DNA from: Lachnospiraceae bacterium AC2028
GTDB taxonomy: Bacteria; Bacillota; Clostridia; Lachnospirales; Lachnospiraceae
Direction of reading: 5' to 3'
Assembly: GCA_000702685.1 (NCBI GenBank)
Contig: JNJD01000006.1
Coordinates: forward strand, 620,001-684,000
DNA length: 64,000 bases
In this document: positions 54,111 through 61,610 of the stretch, one piece after another
How positions within the stretch are numbered: the stretch's first letter is position 1
Layout: the number at the start of each line of letters is the position of its first letter
Made by a program: the position numbers and the translations under genes
The notes under the pieces: model-generated
Seen by the model: only the letters and a program-made list of their open reading frames with translations
What the model was told of the DNA's origin: nothing
The model's database searches: none

Positions 54111-54655
54111 GGTTCTTCGCCTTTGCCTGTTATGTGTATCTGACAGCTTTCCATTGCTTTAAGGGCATTATCATGACTTTCGGGAGTCACTCCCGCACTG
54201 CAGGATGCATCGACGCCAATCGGAATGTCCGGGCAGAAAGCCTTAATAAGAAGTGCATTGCTTATTACGCAGATATCGGTGCAGAGACCGAACAGTTCTA
54301 TGCTGTCGACTTTTCTGCTTTTCACAAGCTCCGATGCATATTCGCCGAGTGCCTTGCTTCCGAATGTTTCCTTATCAAGTACCTTGGCATCCGGGCACAA
54401 GCCTTCAAGCTTCGATGATATCTGCCAGCCTTCGCTTCCCTTTATGCAGTGGGGAACCGGAAGGTTCTTCCCCTCCTCGGTCTGCATATAGTCATCGCCG
54501 TGGGTATCTCTGGTAAATACAATGATATCACCGGCATCACGGGCTGATGCGATCTTAGCCGCACAGCGGTCTACAATCTTTACCGCCTCAGCGGAACCGA
54601 GTGCTCCGTCGATGAAATCCTTCTGCATATCCACTACTACGATAAGTTTTGCCAT
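54101..54655 (-). CDS. pncA: Nicotinamidase, isochorismatase family
   Basis: 184 residues. VVVDMQKDFIDGALGS (about 5-20, Asp9 equivalent), the metal-site residues DTHGDDY, and the catalytic cysteine in ELFGLCTDICVISNAL (about 120-135). The amidase hydrolyses nicotinamide to nicotinate. First gene of the NAD operon; 27 bp after a low-molecular-weight phosphatase. Confidence 0.92.
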   Translation of the reverse strand: MAKLIVVVDMQKDFIDGALGSAEAVKIVDRCAAKIASARDAGDIIVFTRDTHGDDYMQTEEGKNLPVPHCIKGSEGWQISSKLEGLCPDAKVLDKETFGSKALGEYASELVKSRKVDSIELFGLCTDICVISNALLIKAFCPDIPIGVDASCSAGVTPESHDNALKAMESCQIHITGKGEEPWR

Positions 54656-54682
54656 AACCGCCTCCCGACTTACGTAATTATA

Positions 54683-55156
54683 CTATGAAATGCACTTTTT
54701 CAACAGACATTCACATCCTTCGAGGATCTGTTTGTATACTCCGGAGAAGTCTCCGGTGTACCAGGGGTCATCTATATCCTCCGGATGGTCGGTAAAATCC
54801 ATCATCAGATGTACCTTCCCCTCGGGATCGCCGCCAAGAATGCGGTTCATGTAGCTCAGATTCAGATTCTCCATGCCGATGATGTAATCGAATCTGTCAT
54901 AATCGGCGCGGTTCATCTGTCTGGCACGCTTTTGACTAAGTCCGAGTTCGTTGCCGGGAACACCGATTTTATGCCTTGCAAGTTCTGACTTGGCGGGTGG
55001 GTATATGGGGTTTCCTATTTCCTCCGTGCTGGTCGCCGCGGATTCAATATAGAACTCCGAAGACAATCCGTTCTTCTCCACAAGATCCTTCATTATGAAT
55101 TCTGCCATCGGGGAACGGCAGATGTTGCCCCAACATACAAAAAGTACTTTAATCAT
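54683..55156 (-). CDS. Low-molecular-weight protein tyrosine phosphatase
   Basis: 157 residues. LFVCWGNICRSPMAEFI (about 5-21) is the CX5R P-loop of the LMW-PTP family, and DDPWYTGDF (about 130-138) carries the general-acid aspartate. In Firmicutes such enzymes often act on a tyrosine kinase that controls polysaccharide export; no kinase gene is near. Sits between the NAD operon and the left end of the second island. Confidence 0.93.
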   Translation of the reverse strand: MIKVLFVCWGNICRSPMAEFIMKDLVEKNGLSSEFYIESAATSTEEIGNPIYPPAKSELARHKIGVPGNELGLSQKRARQMNRADYDRFDYIIGMENLNLSYMNRILGGDPEGKVHLMMDFTDHPEDIDDPWYTGDFSGVYKQILEGCECLLKKCIS

Positions 55157-55220
55157 TATTCAATGCCCTCCAAAGCATTGATTTTGCTGGATTTTTTCTT
55201 ATCAAATGTTTGTATATCAT

Positions 55221-55253
55221 GGCAATTTTACCACAAAAAAGTGGTAAATTGCC
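55221..55253. terminator. Hairpin after the integrase gene
   Basis: GGCAATTTTACCAC/GTGGTAAATTGCC arms (one bulge) around a six-A loop. Possible terminator on either strand, or a site at the island end. Confidence 0.5.
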
Positions 55254-55293
55254 AAACTTCAAATTAATGTCGAGAAAAGCTTATATTCATATA

Positions 55294-56502
55294 TCATCCC
55301 GGCATTTGCTGTTTTTCTATTTTTGCAAACTCATAAGCAACCTGATCATAACCAATATGCGTATAACAGTCTAAAGTTGTCTCGATCTTTGAATGTCCCA
55401 TGATATATTGAAGCATCTTTGGATTCATACCCTCCCTGACCATTTTTGAGCAAAATGTATGTCTGCAGACATGCGGTGTTACATATATATAACGCCCGGT
55501 AGCTTGCTTCATTTTTTCACGGCAGCGCTGAAAGTATTTTTCAACCATATTAGGAAGTATGGGAACGCCTCGCCCATCTATAAAGACAAGGTCATCAATT
55601 CCTTCAACCTGTATTTTCTGAACTTTCTTTTTTCTGATCCTTATTATTCGTCCGAGAGAATTCCTGACATTTTTCGACATAGGAATCCTCCTGAATCCGG
55701 ATGGCGTTTTTGTAGTACTAACAACATATCTTTTCCCGTATCGGTTCAGTGTTTTACTGATTTCTATAAACCCTTGTTCAAAATCAACATCATTAAGACT
55801 AAGCCCACACATTTCGGATATTCGAATTCCGGTCTCGAAAAGAAGGATAAACATATCATAGTGACGTTTAAAATGGTCATCATCATGGACAAAAGCGAGG
55901 AACCATTTTTCTTCCAAAGCTGTCAATGCCCCTATTCTTTTCATATCATTAAAAACAACCCCTTCAAATATAAAATCAAAGGGATTGCGATCCAGCAAGC
56001 CATCTTCTACTGCCATTTGAAACGCAGGCCGCAGCACACCGCGGACTGCATGGATTGAGCTGTAACCCCTTCCCTCCGCCTGGAGTTTCATGAGCCATTC
56101 CTTGGCATCTTTTACAGAAATTCGATCGATCTTCCTAAAGCCAAATTCATCTGCATTTAAAAGCTTTCTGACCGTTTTATAACCTGCTTTTGTCGATTCT
56201 TTCACATTTATCCTAAAGGCAAGATAATTATCGACCAGTTCAGAAACCACAATCCTGTCCGTGACCTTTAAGCCCTTTGCCTCCCACATTTTCTCGCTAT
56301 TGATCTCCTCTTCTTTTTCACGAAGAGATTTGCATTTTCTTTTTCCTTGCGGCAATTCATCTGTATCCATCAACCTCCAGCTATATGTATATTTTGTTTC
56401 TCCTGTGAGATTTCGATATCTGAATACATATCTTCCATCGTTTTTTTGATATTCATTTCTTCCCAGCAAACGGCCAAAACTATCAGTTCTTTTCTTCAAC
56501 AC
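55294..56502 (-). CDS. Tn916-type tyrosine integrase of island 2
   Basis: 402 residues starting at a GTG. The N-terminal domain (residues 1-75: GRLLGRNEYQKNDGRYVFRY, YTYSWRL) matches the AP2-like arm-binding domain of Tn916 Int. The core-binding and catalytic domains follow, with Arg in TGIRISEMCGLSL, HVCRHTF (His-x-x-Arg) and MGHSKIETTLDCYTHI (nucleophile). The adjacent gene upstream is the DUF2828 gene rather than a xis gene. An inverted repeat overlaps its ribosome site. Confidence 0.95.
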   Translation of the reverse strand: MLKKRTDSFGRLLGRNEYQKNDGRYVFRYRNLTGETKYTYSWRLMDTDELPQGKRKCKSLREKEEEINSEKMWEAKGLKVTDRIVVSELVDNYLAFRINVKESTKAGYKTVRKLLNADEFGFRKIDRISVKDAKEWLMKLQAEGRGYSSIHAVRGVLRPAFQMAVEDGLLDRNPFDFIFEGVVFNDMKRIGALTALEEKWFLAFVHDDDHFKRHYDMFILLFETGIRISEMCGLSLNDVDFEQGFIEISKTLNRYGKRYVVSTTKTPSGFRRIPMSKNVRNSLGRIIRIRKKKVQKIQVEGIDDLVFIDGRGVPILPNMVEKYFQRCREKMKQATGRYIYVTPHVCRHTFCSKMVREGMNPKMLQYIMGHSKIETTLDCYTHIGYDQVAYEFAKIEKQQMPG

Positions 56503-56509
56503 GAAAATA

Positions 56510-56551
56510 CCTCCTTGTATATATGATGTTTAATCATACATACAAAGGAGG
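56510..56551 (-). promoter_or_regulatory. Inverted repeat sequestering the integrase ribosome site
   Basis: Minus strand CCTCCTTTGTATGTATGAT pairs with ATCATATATACAAGGAGG across a four-base loop (18-19 pairs, two mismatches). The second arm is the AAGGAGG ribosome site, 7 bases before the GTG start. In the mRNA the site would be hidden. Confidence 0.75.
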
Positions 56552-56658
56552 CATTCCAAATCTCAATTTAAACTTATTTAGCTATGATGAAAATTATTAT
56601 CCTACTCTTGTTTAATGATTTGATTGAATATCCGTTGTTTAGTGTATCCTTCCAATCC

Positions 56659-56684
56659 GGCAGGGAGTATTCCTTCTCCCTGCC
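56659..56684 (-). terminator. Hairpin after the DUF2828 gene
   Basis: GGCAGGGAG/CTCCCTGCC stem with an eight-base loop, 13 bases after the DUF2828 stop. There is no good T run, so transcription may partly read into the integrase. Confidence 0.55.
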
Positions 56685-56696
56685 ACTTCTGATAAC

Positions 56697-58166
56697 TCAT
56701 GCAGCGATCCTTTCGTAACGTGCTGATGAAAGGACACTCATCATGAATTTGTATGGTTCCAGATTACCGTCTTTCAGCATTGAAAAGACCTGTGGGCTAC
56801 AACCTGATACCAGCGCCACTCCCTGATCATTCATTCTTACAGGCTGATGCAGATTTCGGCTGTTAACATTCCAAAAGATAACCTGAGGAAGCTTGTAGCC
56901 CCATTTTTCAAATTCTCTTTTGGCATTTTCAAAGTTGGTAGCCTCAGCATCACCGGCACAATAGTCAAACTCCATGTCCGATATGATGTAGATCTTTTCC
57001 GGCATATCTGACTGCTTCAATCTGTTGTAAATAGCAGTCTGGAGTATCAGCATAAATGTCTTTTCAATATTTGTATTATTGCATTCATTGAAGCTCATGC
57101 AGTAACGCACTTTATCAACTATGTCCTTGCCCTTGATCTCGATGAGTCTCGGGTTTGTAGAGAAAGTTATGAAGTGATTGTGGAATGCACCGGTATTTCT
57201 TTCTGCAAAATAGATACCCAGTGACTGTGCCACTGCCGCAGGGCATGGATCAGCATTCCAGTACATTGAGCCCGAACCATCGACTACAACAAGAGAATTG
57301 TCAGAACCGGCGTAATTCTCCAGTGCATTCCATGTTGCATCCATGGCACGTCTCTCAGCTTCAGAGAACTCTCTTCTGCCCAGGACAGGAGCTATAACAT
57401 CATAAGGTGTCAGTGTACCTGTGTGCATTACTGTAGGATCCTCAGTCGCCTTACGGATAAAAGCCTCATACCTTACCTGGTCATTTCTGATGAAGGCCTG
57501 TCTGTACTTGTACAGGGCTTTTGAAGGCTGCTTCGCATAGTCAAAAGAGTAGTCTCTCTGACGGAGGTTATTCTCTATGATCTTGATCTGCGCCCTGAGA
57601 GCTGAGAGTGTTTTGCGATACTCAGCATCAGACATCTTCATTGCTCTCGCAATCTTCCTTGCTTTTCTTACAGCTTCTTTATTGCTGGTATTTATCGAAG
57701 GAAGCCATTTTGCCAAAAGAGACACTTCCGCGTTTTCCCTGTCAGCATCCAGAACAGCCATATCAGCTTTGAGAGCTTTATCAAAATATGCCAGTACTTC
57801 TTTTTCTAAAGGTGTGTCAAATAACGCCAGAAGATCATCGTACCTGCCACACTCCGCAACATACTCGATATTCTTTTTCACTGATTGCGGTTCGCACTCA
57901 GCCAAATACTTAAGTATAACCTTGAACACTCTTCTCTCACCAAGGCCACCTCTAATGTCTCTTGCAAAGAAAAGCATCTTCATTGCAAGATCTGCATTCT
58001 CAGCATAAGCTCTGGTAAATCTGAATATGATATCTTCGTCTGATGCATGTCTAAGCGCTCCGATCGTTGCAAAGAAATCCAAGCAGTCCGACTTTGTTGA
58101 AATATAAGTTGCCGCACCGTTCTCTGTATATGTTTTATTTGCTTCTGTCTCTAAAAAATCTAACAT
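56697..58166 (-). CDS. DUF2828 protein (Ro60/TROVE-like with vWA MIDAS)
   Basis: 489 residues from the start at 58166 (AGAGG eight bases upstream; two earlier codons at 58172 and 58190 have none). The N-terminal helical part contains LDFFATIGALRHASDEDIIF and LFFARDIRGGLGERR (about 60-85), the pattern of TROVE/DUF2828 RNA-binding repeats. The C-terminal vWA domain has the MIDAS set: VVVDGSGSMYWN (about 290), a threonine in ECNNTNIEK, and ISDMEFD. Ro60 proteins bind non-coding Y RNAs and misfolded RNAs. Here three structured RNA modules precede the gene, and the first ORF start lies 18 bases past the third. Ro60 family membership is inferred; DUF2828 is the nearest named family. Confidence 0.85.
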   Translation of the reverse strand: MLDFLETEANKTYTENGAATYISTKSDCLDFFATIGALRHASDEDIIFRFTRAYAENADLAMKMLFFARDIRGGLGERRVFKVILKYLAECEPQSVKKNIEYVAECGRYDDLLALFDTPLEKEVLAYFDKALKADMAVLDADRENAEVSLLAKWLPSINTSNKEAVRKARKIARAMKMSDAEYRKTLSALRAQIKIIENNLRQRDYSFDYAKQPSKALYKYRQAFIRNDQVRYEAFIRKATEDPTVMHTGTLTPYDVIAPVLGRREFSEAERRAMDATWNALENYAGSDNSLVVVDGSGSMYWNADPCPAAVAQSLGIYFAERNTGAFHNHFITFSTNPRLIEIKGKDIVDKVRYCMSFNECNNTNIEKTFMLILQTAIYNRLKQSDMPEKIYIISDMEFDYCAGDAEATNFENAKREFEKWGYKLPQVIFWNVNSRNLHQPVRMNDQGVALVSGCSPQVFSMLKDGNLEPYKFMMSVLSSARYERIAA

Positions 58167-58189
58167 CTTCATTACCTCTTTCTTAAACA

Positions 58190-58281
58190 AGGTGCAACCG
58201 GGTTATAGTGCCCGGCACACTCTCCCTGCGCAGGCAGGGTACCATCTACAATCGTGAGATTTTTTGTCGCTGTATGCACCT
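58190..58281 (-). ncRNA. Structured RNA module 3 (no tRNA fold) in the DUF2828 leader
   Basis: Closing stem AGGTGCA/TGCACCT (7 bp, perfect); one base inside lies TACAGCGA, like the motif in modules 1 and 2. Inside are hairpins CCCTGC/GCAGGG and CCGGG/CCCGG. It ends 24 bases before the gene start and may control translation. Confidence 0.65.
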
Positions 58282-58291
58282 ATATGATCAC

Positions 58292-58399
58292 TAGATACAT
58301 CCCTTAACATAAGAGGGATTCGAACCCTCCGCCTGCCCGGTTATCATCCGGGTGCCACCCTCTGCAGCTATATGCGGTGTCGTTTGCTGTTAGTATCTA
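58292..58399 (-). ncRNA. Structured RNA module 2 with tRNA-Ile-like fold
   Basis: Closing stem TAGATAC/GTATCTA (7 bp) followed by TAACAGCAA. Inside is a tRNA-like domain: a T arm GAGGG/CCCTC with TTCGAAT, an anticodon arm CCCGG/CCGGG with loop ATGATAA (GAT), and a 3-bp D arm. The acceptor stem pairs only CATA/TATG. So this is not a normal tRNA; the flanking stem replaces the acceptor. Confidence 0.8.
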
Positions 58400-58405
58400 T
58401 TATTC

Positions 58406-58516
58406 AAGACACATGTTCCCCGAAGGGTTGGAGCGGGATTCGAACCCGCGAATTCCGAATCCGTAATTCGGCGCTTAACCTTTTAGCCATCCTGTAATGA
58501 TTGCTGTTCGTGTCTT
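58406..58516 (-). ncRNA. Structured RNA module 1 with tRNA-Arg-like fold
   Basis: Closing stem AAGACAC/GTGTCTT (7 bp) followed by GAACAGCAA. The enclosed tRNA-like domain has a T arm GCGGG/CCCGC with TTCGAAT, an anticodon arm CCGAA/TTCGG with loop TTACGGA (ACG), and a GCT/AGC D arm, but acceptor pairing is only GGA/TCC. A CCC-TTC-GGG hairpin lies on the 3' side. The TATGAT promoter lies 13 bases upstream. Confidence 0.82.
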
Positions 58517-58528
58517 TGTTGTGATTTA

Positions 58529-58557
58529 ATCATAGTCCTTACAATTGGAGATAAAAA
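58529..58557 (-). promoter_or_regulatory. Promoter of the RNA-DUF2828 unit
   Basis: TATGAT (58534-58529) with a weak TTTTTA at the -35 position (58557-58552, 17-base spacer). Start would fall about 5 bases before the first RNA's closing stem. A weak -35 box suggests activator control. Confidence 0.6.
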
Positions 58558-58565
58558 GATGCAGA

Positions 58566-58594
58566 TTGACTTTGTATTGCAACCCCAATATAAT
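58566..58594 (+). promoter_or_regulatory. Promoter of the WYL gene
   Basis: TTGACT (58566-58571), 17-base spacer, TATAAT (58589-58594): a near-consensus sigma-A promoter 64 bases before the start codon. Confidence 0.85.
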
Positions 58595-58657
58595 TGAATA
58601 TATACACAGTTTTGCATTATATTTCCATTTTTCACGACCCCAAATAAGAGGCGTAAT

Positions 58658-59644
58658 ATGACAGAGAAATACAAGATTTACCTTTCAGATGACACAAGAT
58701 CAAGACTGATAAATGACGCAGAACTCTTTGAATTCACTAAGAAGGATGAGTCTGTCAACCTCAACTCATTCCTTAAGACTCTGATAGTCAATTTCTTTGA
58801 CCGTTACAGGCATGACAGCGAAAACCTGCTTTCAAATATTAAGCAGGATCTGACAGGTATTACAGCGATCAGTGACAAGGACGCTGCACTTCTGGCAGAC
58901 AAGATAATAAGCACGTACATTAAGGCTGACAACCTACAGAGCAGCAGGAATACAGCCCTCACCCTTACTGTAGGCGGATCTTCATATGAGATTCTCAAGA
59001 TCATAGAGAACAACATGTTAAAAGATACATCCCTGTCCCAGTATCTTAAGGACATGTTTAATTCATATCTGTCCATACCGAGAAGTGAAAGAGAAACCAT
59101 CATTTTCAAAGATACCTATGAAGATATCTCCAGGGCACTTAAAGAGCACAGAATTCTTTCTTTTACCAGCTCAGCCTCCGACGACGAGATATCTTTTAGT
59201 GTTGAGCCATATATTATCGCACCATCCAAAGAAGAACAGTGCAATTATCTGTTATGCAGGGATAGAAATACCGGAACACCGAGAACCTTTAGAATATCAA
59301 GACTCAGAAGCGTATTCGTAACTTCCGATACTTTTTCTGTGGATCCGGACATTCAAAAAGAGCTTCAGGAAAAAGCCATCCGAAGCCCTCATTCAGTGTC
59401 ATTATCAGTCAAGGCAGTTGTCCGACTGAACAAATATGGAATTAAAAGGTTTAAGGCGATCACCAAGAACAGGCCTATCGTTTCGAAAATAGAAGGAGAC
59501 CTGTACTACTTTGACTGGCCTGAACTTCAGCTGGAAGAATACTTCAAGCGTTTTGGAAACGATGCAGTAGTTATTAAACCCGCATCTCTTAAGGAGAGAA
59601 TCAGGAAGTTCTATTACTATGGCCTCAGAGAGTATAATAAGTAG
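58658..59644 (+). CDS. WYL-domain transcriptional regulator
   Basis: 328 residues. The N-terminus (MTEKYKIYLSDDTRSRLINDAELFEF, then NSFLKTLIVNFFDRYR) looks like a ribbon-helix-helix rather than the usual winged helix. The WYL domain lies around residues 145-235 (ALKEHRILSFTS, FSVEPYIIAPSKEEQCNYLLCRD, RNTGTPRTFRISRLRSVF), where aromatic and arginine residues bind a ligand, often nucleic acid. AGAGG is six bases before the ATG. Divergent from the RNA-DUF2828 unit, so it is the likely controller of both. Confidence 0.9.
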   Translation: MTEKYKIYLSDDTRSRLINDAELFEFTKKDESVNLNSFLKTLIVNFFDRYRHDSENLLSNIKQDLTGITAISDKDAALLADKIISTYIKADNLQSSRNTALTLTVGGSSYEILKIIENNMLKDTSLSQYLKDMFNSYLSIPRSERETIIFKDTYEDISRALKEHRILSFTSSASDDEISFSVEPYIIAPSKEEQCNYLLCRDRNTGTPRTFRISRLRSVFVTSDTFSVDPDIQKELQEKAIRSPHSVSLSVKAVVRLNKYGIKRFKAITKNRPIVSKIEGDLYYFDWPELQLEEYFKRFGNDAVVIKPASLKERIRKFYYYGLREYNK

Positions 59645-59893
59645 GACAGAGAACATCGATTAACTTGTGACTGGTTAAAAGAATCCGAATGTGAATGGCT
59701 AGCCAAGCCCGATGTTCATATTATAGAGGTCGTAAAAAAAAATCACATCAGATGATAAAAACAACGAAAACGAAACAGTCCGTTTTATGGATTCCTGGAC
59801 AAAAGAATTACAGTCCTGCAAAAAATACAAAGAGGCTACAGTATTACTTTACACATGAGCGCCTGTGACAGCGTGATACAGATCGGAGTTGGC
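59645..59893 (+). pseudogene. Degraded coding remnants
   Basis: No intact gene. A short frame (about 59755-59857; DKNNENETVRFMDSWTKELQ) looks like the tail of a lost protein, with no start or ribosome site. Confidence 0.4.
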
Positions 59894-60137
59894 ATGAATT
59901 CTAGGATAGATAAAATACGAGAAAGTGAGAAGCAATCTCACACAAAAATATACAATGAAGAAGACTTATACAACACAGACAGTTGGCTAAAAAAGCCAAT
60001 TAAAACTGTACAGGATATCATGCCACTTCTTTCTGATCATGAGTGTTTCCGGGCGCTTGATCTTGGATGTGGAATTGGAAGAAATAGCATATATATAGCC
60101 GAGCAACTAGGGAATAAGGGAGGTCTGGTCGATTGTG
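59894..60137 (+). pseudogene. Truncated SAM-dependent methyltransferase
   Basis: From the ATG at 59894 (GGAG five bases upstream) the protein reads MNSRIDKIRESEKQSHTKIY and reaches the SAM motif FRALDLGCGIGRNSIYIAE (about 55-73), then breaks off after about 80 residues at GGLVDCV. Methyltransferases of this type are 190-250 residues, so two thirds are missing. The break coincides with the end of a minus-strand fragment. Confidence 0.8.
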
Positions 60138-60220
60138 TACCCTGATATTTTTTCTTCAGGGATGTCTATATATTCATGAAGAGGCCAACCGCTTCGGTTT
60201 TTAACAATAATTTCATTCAT
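60107..60220 (-). pseudogene. Truncated minus-strand gene after the GNAT
   Basis: A 37-residue frame starting MNEIIVKNRSGWPLHEYIDI and reading PEEKISGY before it runs into methyltransferase sequence. It starts four bases after the GNAT stop, so it was once its operon partner. Family not recognised. Confidence 0.6.
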
Positions 60221-60224
60221 CCGC

Positions 60225-60794
60225 CTATATCATTCCTCTTTCATCATTTAAATCTTTTTTGGTGTTCACCACCACGTATTTTTCGTCCGTTCTTGGATCT
60301 ATTGTCTCCTCAGATTTATAGTCAAACTTAAAACCACATGCATCCTGCAATCTTTTTGAAGCCAGATTCTTTTCACGATAACTACAGTGAAATTCTTTTG
60401 CTCCCTGTTTTCTTGCCTCTCCACACAATGCATTTAAAATCTGTTTTCCATATCCTTTTCCAACAAAGTCTGGTCCAATGGCGATTCCCATATCCTCATA
60501 TACATAGGGATTCACTTCACGCATGGATGCCCATCCAATGGCTTCTAATCCGCTTTCCGTTTTCAGATATACAGTAAGCGCGTACTTTTCTTTACTTTGA
60601 AAATCAAGAGTTCGAAGCATCCTGTCCTTTGATTCTTCCTCAGAATCATCGATCTTCCATAGCATATATTTGGCAGACTCCGGTCGGCTTGTTATATTTC
60701 GGTACAGCTGCTCCCAGTCACCAAATACAGCCTTTTTCATGATCAGATTACTTGTCTCTATCACGACCTCTGAATAATCCGTAACAATTTCCAT
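60225..60794 (-). CDS. GNAT N-acetyltransferase
   Basis: 189 residues from the start at 60794 (GGAG eight bases upstream; the longer frame to 60869 overlaps the nitrilase gene). ETSNLIMKKAVFGDWEQLYRN is the RimJ-type opening and GPDFVGKGYGKQILNALC (about 112-129) the acetyl-CoA loop. It follows the nitrilase-like gene by 19 bp. Substrate unknown; possibly cargo of island 2. Confidence 0.88.
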   Translation of the reverse strand: MEIVTDYSEVVIETSNLIMKKAVFGDWEQLYRNITSRPESAKYMLWKIDDSEEESKDRMLRTLDFQSKEKYALTVYLKTESGLEAIGWASMREVNPYVYEDMGIAIGPDFVGKGYGKQILNALCGEARKQGAKEFHCSYREKNLASKRLQDACGFKFDYKSEETIDPRTDEKYVVVNTKKDLNDERGMI

Positions 60795-60813
60795 TTTCTC
60801 AACTCCATAAACT

Positions 60814-61593
60814 TCAGGTCGAAGATCCTGACAATTGATCCGAATAGCGCTTACGCCCAATTTCGCCAAAGTTTAATTCCTGATTTTCAAAATCGTATAT
60901 GAGCATTCCCTCACTATCCTTATCCAGTTCTTTACCTACTCCCCCTGATGCATTGATAAAGCAGGTAGGCGCTGTCTGATAGGGATGAATCGCATTTACA
61001 GATAATACGGGTGTGATATTTTCTACAGCTCTTGTAATCAGATGTCCACGAATCATCTGGTACCGAATCTCATCCTCTTTATCAGCCACATCATAAAACA
61101 GCACAATATCCAAATCGGTATTTTCCCTATACAGTTCTCTAAAATACTCAGGGAACCGTACTTCAAAGCAAATTCTTACGCCAATCTTTATCCCATCTAT
61201 TTCATATATTCCATTTTCATCGCCGAGTGCAAAATTATCCTCATCCCATCCATAGAGTGCCCGTTTATCATACCATCGTTTGGCTTTGGTAGGTGAAATC
61301 AAGTATGCTCTGTTATAATATTTTGAATCAACGTAATCGATTGTACCTACTATAATGTGAATATCCAGTTCGTCTGCCAGTTTCTGTAACTCCTGTATAG
61401 CTTCAGAAACCACATTGACATTGATTCTGTCTGAACCGGCAATATCACGAGGCGGATACCCTGTCAAAGCACATTCAGGAAATATGATCAAATCCACCTT
61501 ATTCTCTGATGCGCTCACTATAGCTTTTTTTATTATTTCAAGATTATGATCAATATCACCACATACGGCAAATTGATAAGCCGCCAACCTCAT
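60814..61593 (-). CDS. Carbon-nitrogen hydrolase (nitrilase superfamily)
   Basis: 259 residues. Catalytic triad: Glu in LIIFPECALTGYPPRD (about 36-51), Lys in RWYDKRALYG, Cys in KIGVRICFEVRFPEYFREL (about 140-158). The family opening MRLAAYQFAVCGDIDHNLE is present. Members hydrolyse nitriles or amides such as N-carbamoyl compounds; the substrate is not evident. Between an AAA ATPase (17 bp upstream) and the GNAT. Confidence 0.92.
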   Translation of the reverse strand: MRLAAYQFAVCGDIDHNLEIIKKAIVSASENKVDLIIFPECALTGYPPRDIAGSDRINVNVVSEAIQELQKLADELDIHIIVGTIDYVDSKYYNRAYLISPTKAKRWYDKRALYGWDEDNFALGDENGIYEIDGIKIGVRICFEVRFPEYFRELYRENTDLDIVLFYDVADKEDEIRYQMIRGHLITRAVENITPVLSVNAIHPYQTAPTCFINASGGVGKELDKDSEGMLIYDFENQELNFGEIGRKRYSDQLSGSST

Positions 61594-61610
61594 AACTCTT
61601 TCTCATCCTT

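Noticed and set aside
58292-58516. Two ordinary tRNA genes for Ile and Arg
   Set aside because: Acceptor stems do not form; the flanking stems and shared motif fit a structured RNA instead.
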